Shown here one piece after another: positions 44,200-56,462 of a stretch of DNA of 64,000 nt. The notes beneath the pieces are model-generated. The model was not told where the DNA came from. It did not search any database and saw only the letters and a list, made by a program, of their open reading frames with translations. The number at the start of each line of letters is the position of its first letter. The first letter of the stretch is position 1. Source of the stretch: Tricholoma matsutake (Eukaryota > Basidiomycota > Agaricomycetes > Agaricales > Tricholomataceae); contig AP026548.1 of the NCBI GenBank assembly GCA_026075535.2, positions 6,014,001 through 6,078,000 on the forward strand, written 5' to 3'. Position numbers and translations under genes: made by a program.

Positions 44200-47020
44200 C
44201 ATGCTGTACCAAATCAATAGTCTGAGTATAACGACATCCAGTGTAAGACCAAACACAAACTTACCATTATGTCCCACTAACCCACAAGTACTACATCTAC
44301 TCTTTGAGCAGCTCACTGGTTTGGTGGTAGTTGTTGATGTTGGTAGACTTGGAGATGCAAGATTCAAAGCAGCTGTTGACATGCACATTAGAGTGGGAAG
44401 TGTCTTCATTGGAGTGGTAGTTAGGGGAGATGCTGCAGATGCCTGGGGACATAAACATTGATGATACTTGACCTGGAAACCCAAGCAAAACCTATAAAAT
44501 GGTTTCAAATGATATAACATGAGTCAGAGGAAGGGTGTGAGGTGGTACTAAATATTGCTTCCAGCAATGAACATGAATGCGATGTGATGTGATGCTGTAC
44601 AAAGTACTGTGAAAGCTTGCAAAGAAGTTTGAAGAATTTCGAGTGTGTGCAAAGTTGTTTCAAAGATTTTCCAGGATAGTGACAAGAATAGGGTGTGGAT
44701 AGTACAAAATGGTGATGGGAGTCAAAGGTGACAAGAGATGATTGAGACAATAGGAGAGAGTTCAGAGATGGTATGATGAATTTCAAAGAAGTTTGCAATG
44801 ATTTGCAGAACTTTAGAGCTAAGACAAGGTGCTGGAGCTCAAGAGGGAAACTCCTGAGTCAGACTAATACAATATACAAGGGACTGATGCAACAATATAT
44901 TCCTGTGCTTCATCATATAGTAGTACAAGACTATATAAGTTTTGGGGAAATAGTACTAAAAAGGAAATAAGGCCATGAGGCTCCCATGAGGCAAGGTATA
45001 AGACAATAAAGAGTATCCAAATCACAAAATAAACGAGAAACAATGTGAGAGGAAATGTGTAGAAGCATAATATATCAAATGTACTTGTCCTATTGTTCCA
45101 ATATATCATGGAAATGTCAAAAACACTGCAATGTGTCCTAAAAAGCAAAATGTCTTGTCTCCTCATGTCTGGTGTGCTCAGCATGCAATGTGGCAACATG
45201 TAGCAAGTGTGGAATGTGTATCCAAAGGTTGGGGGAATTGTATTACAGTGGCCAAAGGCATACAAAGAATTTTGAAGCATTTTCATGACTTTGTAGAGGT
45301 TCTTACATGTTTGTAGAACTTCAGAGGGGTTTTTATGGGTTCATAGAACTTCGGAGGGGTTTGTATGGGTTTGTAGAGCTTTGTAGAGGTCCATAGAGAC
45401 TTTAGACAATGATCATAGATGTGTTCTCTGAGCTTGAATGACAAAGTGGACCTATCAATGTAGAATGATCTCTAATACCTCATCCCCACACTGCTCAATC
45501 TCATCCCATTGGGTTTTGTTTTTCAGCTCTGAGGTCAAATTGATCTTGCAGTAGTGTGCACAATCGATGATGCAGTTGAGCACCTCATTCGGTATGATGA
45601 GTGTTGGTCCAAGGTCATGGAGGTGAGCCCAGCCATATTGAGTAGCTGTTGCCTTCTCCCACCAATCATCTAATGCCTCTCATAGCTGGCAATTCTTGCC
45701 TACCATCTTGTACCCTAGTGCCAACCATGACTGAGGTGGGAGTCAATCAGACTTTTGAGGCAAGACTTTGAAGAAGTTGAAAGATGTTGGGTTATGAAGG
45801 TTGCAGCAAAGCCATGAGATGGGAAGAGCACAACAATGACAACCCTCAGGGACAGCAGGATTGCATTGCTGGTGATCCAACACTGTCATTATGGTGAGAA
45901 GATAGAAGATCAACAACACATCAAAGCATCCACAAATGAAAGGTGCCAACCAGCTCTGCCATTCTCGAAGTACACGTTGAGTGGGAGTCATCGACATGGA
46001 AACTCTTGAGTACTGGCATTAATGAGGTCATCCATGACTGGTTCAAGGGTGTGTTTTGTTGATTTCCTCTTCCCTGGTTTATTGCCTAGTTCCAAGTATC
46101 TTACACGCCTTTCCTCCAGTTTGTTCTCGCATTCATCTGCTGAGTCATCTGATGATCCTTTGACGTCGACAGCCTGATATTCCTCAGTCTGCAACACTGT
46201 GGATGTGGCCTGGGTACCCTCATGTATACAAGGCCATTTAATTGGAACTGACACCACACCTTTCATTTTTTGTCTCCTCTTTCTTCTTGCATATCTCATT
46301 GAAATGTTCCCTTTCAATGAGAAAAACAGCAGTAGCCTCAAGGGCTGGGTTCTGACCTGCATCCGACCTGCACATCCAAATCTTTGCCATAGAGTTGACA
46401 GTGTACATGTTGCTTTCCACTGTACAACTAATTCCACATCAGGAATATCCATCCCCTAGGTTCTTGTGAGTATTAATTATGTATAAACTACATGATCATA
46501 CTAGCTCACCATTCCAAAAGAATCTGTAGTGAATAAGCCCCATGTATTGCCTCCACTAAATTGAGTAGCTTGAAGATGTTCAACATGTCAGAATTGAACC
46601 ACTTGATCTTGTCTCAAAATTCTGGTGGTAAGAGTGCCCATATATGATTACAAGTGTGTATTGATTCATTTATGTCATCAAAGAAGACCAGAAATCTGGG
46701 TGATGGTGGGTCTCCTGGCTTCCAATGTTGTAGCATGAACTCAAGATCAGCAAAGCTACCTAGAGGACTGAGGGCTTGGTGTACACATATGTGAATATTG
46801 GGACAGTTGTTTGATTGGTGGAAGACAACAAGACTTTCCATTCTGAGCTGAAGAATGGATCTGACATCATTGAATACCAATGACGGGGGTGTCACCGAGG
46901 TGAGCATGATTGGAATACTTCTCGGGAGTACAAACCAGAGACGTCCAACTTCATGAGACAAGCAGCAAAGAACACTTTGTAGTGTTGTCCAGTGGTGCAC
47001 CATGACACGGTCTGTTGATA
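44200..47020 (-). pseudogene. RecQ-like helicase gene, truncated and interrupted
   Basis: After an AG at about 47,015 the frame reads HHWTT, GRLWFVLPRSIPIMLTSVTP, CPNIHICVHQALSP and PRFLVFFDDINES (46.98-46.65 kb); then KWFNSDM and, after a frameshift, NTWGLFTTDSFGM (46.6-46.51 kb), an intron, GMDIPDVELVVQWKATC and LWQRFGCAGR (46.45-46.36 kb). These are motifs III-VI of RecQ-type helicases; motif VI has C where QRFGRAGR needs arginine. A Cys-rich tail follows (QQCNPAVPEGCHCC, 45.87 kb) and, beyond repeat R2, a CSTCGLVGHN knuckle (44.3 kb). The N-terminal ATPase half (Walker A, DEAD/H) is missing. In fungi such helicases are often linked to chromosome ends. Confidence 0.75.
44459..45457 (+). 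mobile_element. LTR-like insertion R2 (same family as R1)
   Basis: 999 bp, TGATGATACTTGACC...GGACCTATCA, in opposite orientation to R1. The 4-bp flanks are ACAT and ATGT, which both derive from ACGT by a single CpG transition on opposite strands. It is inserted between the Cys-rich tail and the terminal zinc knuckle of the helicase gene. 'tttgtagag/tttgtagaac' repeats lie at 45,280-45,400. Confidence 0.65.
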
Positions 47021-47278
47021 TATAATAAATATTCAGAAATTGTGTTCCACCATCACTTGTGCCTGTGGCTGGCTTTGTTTACTCATGCTTTGTGCCAGGC
47101 CCTATGGAGCGGTTGAAGGAAATAAAGTTATGCTGGGTTTGAAATGTGCCAGATAATCACACAGATAAGATAACATTTGGACAAAGCCTTGTACTGATTT
47201 CCTCTCAACTGCAAAGTTGGGCATGGGAAGGAGAGTGACCTTATAAGTATATCAAAACAGATCATTATATTGATATAT
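47021..47278. other. Remnant upstream of helicase relic, nothing recognised
   Basis: The helicase N-terminal half would be expected here on the minus strand but no helicase motif is readable. The stretch ends at the A-family solo LTR. Confidence 0.4.
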
Positions 47279-47710
47279 TGTAAGGGGACTAGGGGGTGCC
47301 CCGTGTGTTTCTCCTATTTTTTATGTTCATCCTAAATTTTTCCTCACTTCATTTCCTTCTATTCTTTATTTTCAATGATTTTTCATTATTTTATTACTAA
47401 TTTTCCTTTCTATCACATTTGTGCATGTTGACAGTTTTATATTTAGAGGCAGAGTACCCTTTCCAACATCTATTATGATGTCATTCAGTGGCCTTGCTCT
47501 GCCTATCTCTGCCTTTTCTATTTTTTAGGTTATTATTTGATTTTTGCAGTCTTCACATATACTGGGCATTGGCAAAGGGGTCCTCAGAGTTTTCTTCGGA
47601 TTTCCCTTTGCTAGGTGCACCTCCAATCCCTGTAATATGTACTATAATTTTAACTTCAGATTTCCCTTTGCTAGTCCATTAATTAAGTGGCCTCTAAGGT
47701 TGCCCTTATA
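47279..47710 (+). mobile_element. Solo LTR of the A family
   Basis: 432 bp matching the A1 LTRs from TGTAAGGGGAC to CCCTTATA, with small indels, flanked by TATAT (47274-47278 and 47711-47715). It is more diverged than the A1 pair, so it is an older insertion. Confidence 0.88.
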
Positions 47711-47734
47711 TATATTAGGTCAACATTGGAGACT

Positions 47735-48145
47735 ATGTACCCCTTCTATAGTTGCATGCAAGGGGTACTCAGCACCAGAAAAAATGGTATCCTTCTTTTG
47801 GATGTAGAAATGGCTGGGGGGGATCGAAAAATTCAACTCCGAAATTTTTCCTGCTACTGGTTGGCTGATTACCTAAAAAGGAAATTTGGGGGGTCCTCAA
47901 TGAGGTTGAAATTTTTGAAAGTTGCTCAGAATGGTCAGTTGTTGGCCAGTTGTGCTGAAGAAAAATATCAGAAAAAATAAAAATCTATTTCAATATTTTT
48001 CATCAAAATGGCTGTAGCTCACCAACCACTGACCAGATCAACATGGGGGTTGTATTTTTCGAATTCCGGACCATTTTCACATCTATTAGAGGATACCCTC
48101 TTTTTTCTGGTGCCGACTCTACCCCTTGGTTGCATGCATCAACAC
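47735..48145. mobile_element. Small inverted-repeat element (fold-back/MITE-like)
   Basis: Arms of about 65-75 bp at 47751-47815 and 48066-48139 are imperfect inverted copies (TTGCATGCAAGGGGTAC...CAGCACCAGAAAAAA against its complement). The interior, about 250 bp, has no coding support. A target duplication was not identified, so the exact ends and superfamily are open. Confidence 0.65.
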
Positions 48146-48635
48146 CCTTCGCACTTGGGTGAAACAGATAGAGGTTAGCTAGCGCCACTTTCATCTCCCC
48201 GCGTCGGATGGTCAATTCGTTGATCTTCACATTCTTACGCCTATGGACTCCAAGCTCTATATTCTCATTTTGGACTTGTGGTATTTTGATTTCTCATGGA
48301 CTGAGTCTTGTCCGTAACTACTATCTCCCTTGAGGAATGTCGGTTAAAACCCTGATAGTAATGTAACGCACATAACGACCGTCTGACCGCCCTTGTATCA
48401 AAGTCCCGGAACCGAAAAAGTTGACGATAGCGAAGGGAGAGAGATACACAACATGCACCTCTCTCTTCTAGTCTGTCTGTGAGGCTATTTTGTACTGAAA
48501 ATCTATCTGTATGACCACTGAAAGCTTAAGGAACGAACTACAAAGCCAAACATCAAAGTACAGGCCTGGGTGATGTATAAATTTTCACAGGGTACATATT
48601 GGATATTGCACATCTGTGCAACGTGCGCCACGAGA
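48146..48635. other. Boundary between transposon-rich and host-gene regions
   Basis: No gene or repeat is recognised. It is downstream of the hypothetical minus gene at 48.6-49.7 kb and probably includes its 3' untranslated region. Confidence 0.4.
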
Positions 48636-49712
48636 TCAATGGATATTCGAAGTAGGGCTAAATATCCCACCGTCATGTAAAGCATAAGTCGCGCTTTTTG
48701 ACGCTCTGGCCTTCAAGTACATCTGAAGCGTCATTTCATCATCGGGGACATGGCTCTGCATGGGTCTAAGGAGAGAATGAATCTGATGAGGGGGTGGAGG
48801 GGAAAGGGGGATTGAAAAGGCTGCTCGAGGGGACCTTGGGAATACTAAAGTATCGTATTGGGCGAGAACAGGAACTGGAGGTGGGAGGGAAAAGTGACTG
48901 GTAATCGTTTTGGGTATGTGCTTGAGTTTGGACTTTCTACGCATGTGTGGGGGAACAGGGGAAGGTGGACGCTTAGGCTTCCAGATGGAGAGATCAAGCG
49001 ACTGGATGGGCTGTTCATGGTCGAGAACCAAGGAACGTGAGTCTTCGGGATTGCTGGTAGGGAGCGTGTGTCCAGGGTTAATTGCCGTGAATTGTAATTC
49101 AATTGGTGTTGACGGTATGACTTTCGATTCGACAGTGACATCCTTACTGTCGTTCCCGTCTCCCAACCGTACCAGATCGTCAGTAATATTGAGTTCTGGG
49201 GAAGGAAGCGTTACAAATACTTGAGGAGGAACCAGTGGGAGCCGAGGTTGTTCCCTTTCAATTATGATAACGGGTTCCAAAGCTACCCTTGCAGACCGAG
49301 GCGGACGTGTTAGGCGGCGAGGAAACATTTTCCCTAACATTCCTGTAGACCTCGATTCCGAAGGGGGAGCAGTGGACAAAATAGTAGGGGTCCTTTTTGT
49401 CCTTGTGCTCCTGGTTTTCTTCTTCTTCCCTTCAACATCTTTCTCCTTTAGCTGATTTTTTACTAACGGCATAGTGCTCTCTGGCTGTATCTGCGGTATT
49501 TCGACTGCCGACACTGAACCATCAGCGGATGGAAATGAACGCTTCCATGGGCCGTCCTGCGAAGGACTAATGGCGATTGCGAAGCGTCGTCGGTCGACAC
49601 GTGCTTCAGAGAAAAAGACTGGGGAGTTACTCCACGATCCTTGGCTGTAGGTACTAGCACTTGATTTCGGTTCCGACGTCATCGACCAGCGAGACGAAGG
49701 AACGTTCGACAA
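48636..49712 (-). CDS. Hypothetical disordered protein
   Basis: An intact frame of 358 codons encodes a Ser/Pro/Arg-rich, mostly disordered protein. Visible parts are an N-terminal Ser/Tyr-rich stretch (SASTYSQGSWSNS), a basic block (KKKKTRSTRTKRTP, about residue 95), RRLTRPPRSARVALEP (about 130), PSPELNITDD (about 168), and a C-terminal conserved-looking end (DDEMTLQMYLKARASKSATY). No catalytic domain or membrane segment is seen. The absence of TGA decay and of insertions suggests a maintained host gene. Function is unknown. Confidence 0.6.
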   Translation of the reverse strand: MSNVPSSRWSMTSEPKSSASTYSQGSWSNSPVFFSEARVDRRRFAIAISPSQDGPWKRSFPSADGSVSAVEIPQIQPESTMPLVKNQLKEKDVEGKKKKTRSTRTKRTPTILSTAPPSESRSTGMLGKMFPRRLTRPPRSARVALEPVIIIEREQPRLPLVPPQVFVTLPSPELNITDDLVRLGDGNDSKDVTVESKVIPSTPIELQFTAINPGHTLPTSNPEDSRSLVLDHEQPIQSLDLSIWKPKRPPSPVPPHMRRKSKLKHIPKTITSHFSLPPPVPVLAQYDTLVFPRSPRAAFSIPLSPPPPHQIHSLLRPMQSHVPDDEMTLQMYLKARASKSATYALHDGGIFSPTSNIH

Positions 49713-50184
49713 TAATTTGTTCTATGAAAGAGCACTGATAGTTCGAGCTGTTCAAGAAAAAGTGTCCTGGACAACGCGCACCTTGGGGTCGTCGCCATAT
49801 GATGTAAAGGTATGTTGATCTGCTAGCGGTAAGTGCAAGACGCCGGGTCTGGTTATTGCTTTTGCAGGCCGTGGAGTGCGACGTTCCATCGAAGTGGGGT
49901 GTCAGTATAGTAGGAAAGGGCACTCTGTGTCCGATGGTTGTCAAAGACTGAGCACTGAGCCAGCAGCTTCGTTGGTTCTCGAAAGTCAGAGCATTGTCCC
50001 TATGATACGTGCCTGTGTTTCACGAGCGCTTAGATACTGCCGTTATGCGTATCACACCTGAAGCTGTGTTAGTGGTCACTGCCACCGGGCCGACACGGAA
50101 TCCGCGAATGTGTACTGAGTGTAATAACTAGTAGATGTCCTAGATCTAGTAAAGGTCTAATAGCTGACGATTTGTAGTCCCGAT
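49713..50184. other. Intergenic region between two minus-strand host genes
   Basis: Only shadow frames are present. It should contain the promoter of the gene at 48.6-49.7 kb and the terminator side of the next gene. No distinct motif stands out. Confidence 0.4.
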
Positions 50185-51399
50185 CTACGAAATGTCCAGA
50201 AGAGGGGTAGGATGTCGAACACCCAGGGGTGTGAAAGACACTCTTCGTATACGATGCGACGATGATAAGGTGGGTGGCAAAGACGGGAGGGGTTTGGGAG
50301 TCGGAGGCTGAGACTGGTCACGTACAAAAAACTGATTATGATAGCCCATGCTCGGTCGGTGTTCCAATAGTGGTTCGCGAGGTAAATCTAAAGAGGTGTT
50401 TGTTGAATGGGTGGAGTGTGGTGTGTCTAGGATAAGAGACGAGAGAGGAGCAGGAGTTGAGAGAGACCGAGCACGAGAATATGAACGATGTGATTCGGTA
50501 TTGGAAGACGGGTAGACTGCGAGAGGTCGAGGAGTGGACTTCCTGGTCTTGGACTTGCTGGGTCTAGGGAAGGTACAGGAAAAGGTATGAAGAATTTCCT
50601 CAGTTGAATCGCTCTCCGTTCTTGCACTTTGCTCTGCAGAAACCCTTCGCTTTTTCTTGAGCCGCCTTGGAGGTGGTGGTCTGTTTAAATGCCGCAATGC
50701 ATAAAGGATTGATTGTGGACGAATGTCAATTTGCTCCCATTCATCATCGCTATAGCTATCACCATTTTGGTCGTCATTATTGGGTGCGGTCTGTATAATG
50801 GGCGTGGCCATGGAGTTTGTTCCGTAAGACAAGGACAAGGGACTAATAGGCATGGGTGACGAATTCCCATCCACTGATGGAACGGCTAGGCGCTCCGCCC
50901 CGAAAAGAAGATTAGGTTGGAACAGTGGCCTGGTGTTTGTTGGGGGTGCCGGTGAGCCACCATTATCGTAGGCGCATATGTTATTGTCATGATGTCCGTG
51001 TTCAGATCTCTGTGCAGATGCCCAACCAAAGAACGATAGCAGAGATGAAAGCCGGGTTTCACGGCGTATGGCGTGCTCGTCGTGGGCTGATTCAAGATGC
51101 GACTCAGTATTAAGTTTAGATTTCGATTTCGATGCTGGTTTGAACCGCACGCTGGAGAACCGGGGGGGATGCTCTTCAATATACGACACGGCTTTATCCT
51201 CCAACTGCAGGCTCTGTGATAGCCTCTCATGAAATCGTGACCCATTCCAATTTCCTTCCTCCGTTTGTTGACTTGAAGATGCACCATCGCTGAACATCCA
51301 ATGGGCAATTGGGTTGTTACTGTCTAGCGCGCCGAGTTGAAGACAGACGTCTAGGATTGAGCCCCGGATTGCGCTAGAATCATCGTTTGGTGGAATCAT
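50185..51399 (-). CDS. Hypothetical disordered protein
   Basis: An intact 404-codon frame starts at ATG 51399 (MIPPNDDSSAIRG). The N-terminal 50 residues look folded (SILDVCLQLGALDSNN, AHWMF). A short hydrophobic/aromatic patch, RLSSLLSFFGWASAQ, lies near residue 120, an acidic SYSDDEWEQIDIRPQS near 215, a basic RRLKKKRRVS near 246, and the C-terminus is Pro/Ser-rich, ending RRVSFTPLGVRHP. I do not recognise a family. It is divergently arranged with the Prp4 kinase gene. A 78-codon frame just upstream (51418-51654) may be an untranslated leader or an unresolved exon. Confidence 0.58.
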   Translation of the reverse strand: MIPPNDDSSAIRGSILDVCLQLGALDSNNPIAHWMFSDGASSSQQTEEGNWNGSRFHERLSQSLQLEDKAVSYIEEHPPRFSSVRFKPASKSKSKLNTESHLESAHDEHAIRRETRLSSLLSFFGWASAQRSEHGHHDNNICAYDNGGSPAPPTNTRPLFQPNLLFGAERLAVPSVDGNSSPMPISPLSLSYGTNSMATPIIQTAPNNDDQNGDSYSDDEWEQIDIRPQSILYALRHLNRPPPPRRLKKKRRVSAEQSARTESDSTEEILHTFSCTFPRPSKSKTRKSTPRPLAVYPSSNTESHRSYSRARSLSTPAPLSSLILDTPHSTHSTNTSLDLPREPLLEHRPSMGYHNQFFVRDQSQPPTPKPLPSLPPTLSSSHRIRRVSFTPLGVRHPTPLLDIS

Positions 51400-51654
51400 A
51401 ATGAGCTGCGGCAGAAATCAGCTCAAGTCATGCAGGTGGGCAAAATTGGTTTCGAAGGCAGTGCACCATGTGCTTGGATCACCATGTAGGTGAGAACTAA
51501 CCATTCGCAGTGCTCGTCGTGGGTTTATTTTTTGGTTTGGGTGCAATGCTAGGATATTTATATTGGCTTTCGATGTGGACTGCATCCGATGATCATCGCA
51601 AGCTGGAGAAGATCCAGCCAGATTCCATTTTTGGAACGATAAGATAAGATACAA

Positions 51655-51822
51655 GCGGTCGATTATGTAAGCCTAAAGCTGCCTAACTGGCGCCACAAAA
51701 AGTACATAATCGTACACAGGGAGCAGCCTTCCGGCTCATTTCGATCTACTCATTTTTGTGTTTCCCTTCCACTTTTTTTCTTTCTATCGTGCGGTTTCCC
51801 GTAAACCACATATCCAATAAAC
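51655..51822. promoter_or_regulatory. Probable bidirectional promoter
   Basis: This short gap lies between the divergent hypothetical gene (minus) and the Prp4 kinase gene (plus). A pyrimidine-rich run (TTTTTGTGTTTCCCTTCC...TTTTTCTTTCT, about 51,752-51,786) precedes the kinase ATG by about 40 bases, as is common at fungal transcription starts. Confidence 0.45.
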
Positions 51823-54645
<2,823 letters not shown>

Positions 54646-55015
54646 TATATCGATCAGTGAGGTTTATGGTTTCTGCTTCACATAGATGACAATGTGGCAG
54701 ATGTTAAGTGTTAAGAGTGTACATGCAAAGGTCCCCAGGGAAATGTAAGTAAGTACAGGAGGGTTGTGTCGAAGTCATTCTTGATACCTTACGCCAACAG
54801 CGTCCGGAAAGTTTGTCATTGGCACAGTTGCCAAAGTCCAGGATATGCTGGTAATGAGCCTTTTGTTCATCATTGGCACTGAATTTTGTCTTCGTGCCAA
54901 AGTCTGGGATCTGCCGCTAAATGCATGGCCTTTCGCAAATGCTGGCATGAATTACTTTGCTGTTGTTCTCATCCCATCATTTCTGTCTTGTTGCATCTGC
55001 ATCCTCACTACTCAC
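54646..55015. other. Intergenic downstream of Prp4 kinase gene
   Basis: No gene. Two related segments, CATTGGCAC...GCCAAAGTCCAGGAT (about 54,820-54,845) and CATTGGCAC...GCCAAAGTCTGGGAT (54,871-54,910), form a local repeat and can pair internally (TTGGCAC/GTGCCAA). It ends at the A-family fragment. Confidence 0.45.
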
Positions 55016-55870
55016 TGTAAGGGGACTAGGGGGGACTTGGGGGGTGCCCTTTTTATATTTAGAGGTGGAGCACCCCTTCTGACATCTACCTCTTGGTATG
55101 ATGTCATTCAGTGGCCTTGATCTGCCTATCTCTGCCTTTTTTATTTTTAGATTATTATTTGATTTTTATAGTCTTCACATATACTGCAAAGGGGTCTTCA
55201 GAGACTTCTCTTCACATTTCCCTTTGCTAGGTGTGCCTCCAATCCCTGTAATATGTAGTATAATTTTAACTTTGGATTTCCCTTTGCTAGAGGCTGAGGT
55301 TGCCCTTATAGTAGAAAACTCTCTCCTAAGGCCTGATATCATGAACACACTGCCCAAGATAGGCAGGTACAGAGTGGACAACACTTCCCAAAGCTCCACA
55401 GACTCCCTACTGTTAGATTTCTGTGTGATCATGCATATCCACTATTCAGGACACTGCCACACACTGCCATTTGCTGTGTGTCACTGCATGGCATAGCCCC
55501 ATTTTAGCAGTATATATATTCTATGTACATACTTTGTAGTACCCATTGGTTATCACCAAAGCAGGCTAACACCCGTTGTACCAGCTGTAACGCATGAAAT
55601 CTCAACACATACACACTGTTTCCGACAGTCCCGCCTTTAGTGTACTGCCATTTTCACCAAATGTGCCCCCTAGTGACATGGACACATCAGAGCGCCTCAA
55701 TGTGCTTGAAAGCAATGTTACCAGAATACACATGCAAATTGATTCGCTTAAATCTATGATCAAAAACTTTGTCAGAACCCTTCAGACTAGCTCCACAACC
55801 AATATTCCCCCCATTGTGACTCCAAGTGCACCCAACAATGACATGCCACCTAATGTGCCCACTAAGGAGC
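55016..55870 (+). mobile_element. A-family 5' fragment (LTR plus gag start), nested host
   Basis: The LTR (55016-55310, 295 bp) starts TGTAAGGGGAC and ends CCCTTATA but lacks about 130 bp of the central LTR. The A1-like leader follows (CACTGCCCAAGATAGGCAGG), broken by a 197-bp solo LTR (55411-55607), then the gag N-terminus MDTSERLNVLESNVT from 55678. At 55870 it is cut by element B (the A1 counterpart continues at about 2368). The rest is beyond the window. It is an independent, older insertion. Confidence 0.85.
55411..55607. mobile_element. Small solo LTR (family F)
   Basis: 197 bp starting TGTTAGATTTC and ending GAAATCTCAACA, flanked by CCTAC (55406-55410) and CATAC (55608-55612), one mismatch. 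The A1 leader shows the uninterrupted target (CCTACACACCG at about 2,107), which confirms the insertion. The short LTR resembles those of small Copia or TRIM-like elements, but no interior is present. Confidence 0.8.
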
Positions 55871-56055
55871 TGTAGTAAACTGGGGGTAGACCTTGCTTTC
55901 ATGCAACACTAACATGCATAACGTATATTGATGTTGGTAAGGTAAAAGTCTGTTTATCTGAATCGGAACCGGCCCTTATAAAGGGTCCAGTACAATGCTA
56001 TTGAAAGGTAAAGTAAATATATATAAAGACTGACAACTAGTCAGCCACCACTACA
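55871..56055 (-). repeat. B 3' LTR
   Basis: 185 bp; on the minus strand TGTAGTGGTGGCTG...GTTTACTACA. The ends are a TGTAGT/ACTACA inverted repeat. The 5' partner is outside the window, so the length rests on TG..CA ends, the adjacent polypurine tract and the break in gag homology at 55870. Confidence 0.75.
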
Positions 56056-56462
56056 CTCTCCCCCTTTGGCTTGAACCCAGAGGGCAAGCCACGACCATTC
56101 CAAGATATCAAGAAGAAAACACAATGCAAGAAGAATTATTTTATTTTATTTTTTTACTCAGCCCCAGAGGGTTGAGCAGGGGGAACACCGGAGTTTTCAG
56201 AGGACCGACTGCAGAGGGGTTCATCCATATCTATTCCATTGTCTAACGGGAGGGACGAGAAGATGGGTGACTCAGTAGTAGACACCAGGGAGGCCGCCTG
56301 GGAGATGGGAGTCACCAGGGACAATTCCACAGCAGGGGATTTGAGAAGCTGCTCTCCCTCTGGGCGGGCAGCGATGGGAGCATTTGAGTCATCTCCGGAA
56401 TCCGAGACCGAGTTGGTGCACTTGGACTCAGAACCCTTGTTCTTTCATCGACTCTGAGTAGG

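Noticed and set aside
44159..44461. A plus-strand gene with VVVVDVGRLGDARFKAAVDM.
   Set aside because: The opposite strand reads the zinc-knuckle tail of the helicase; the plus frame is a shadow.
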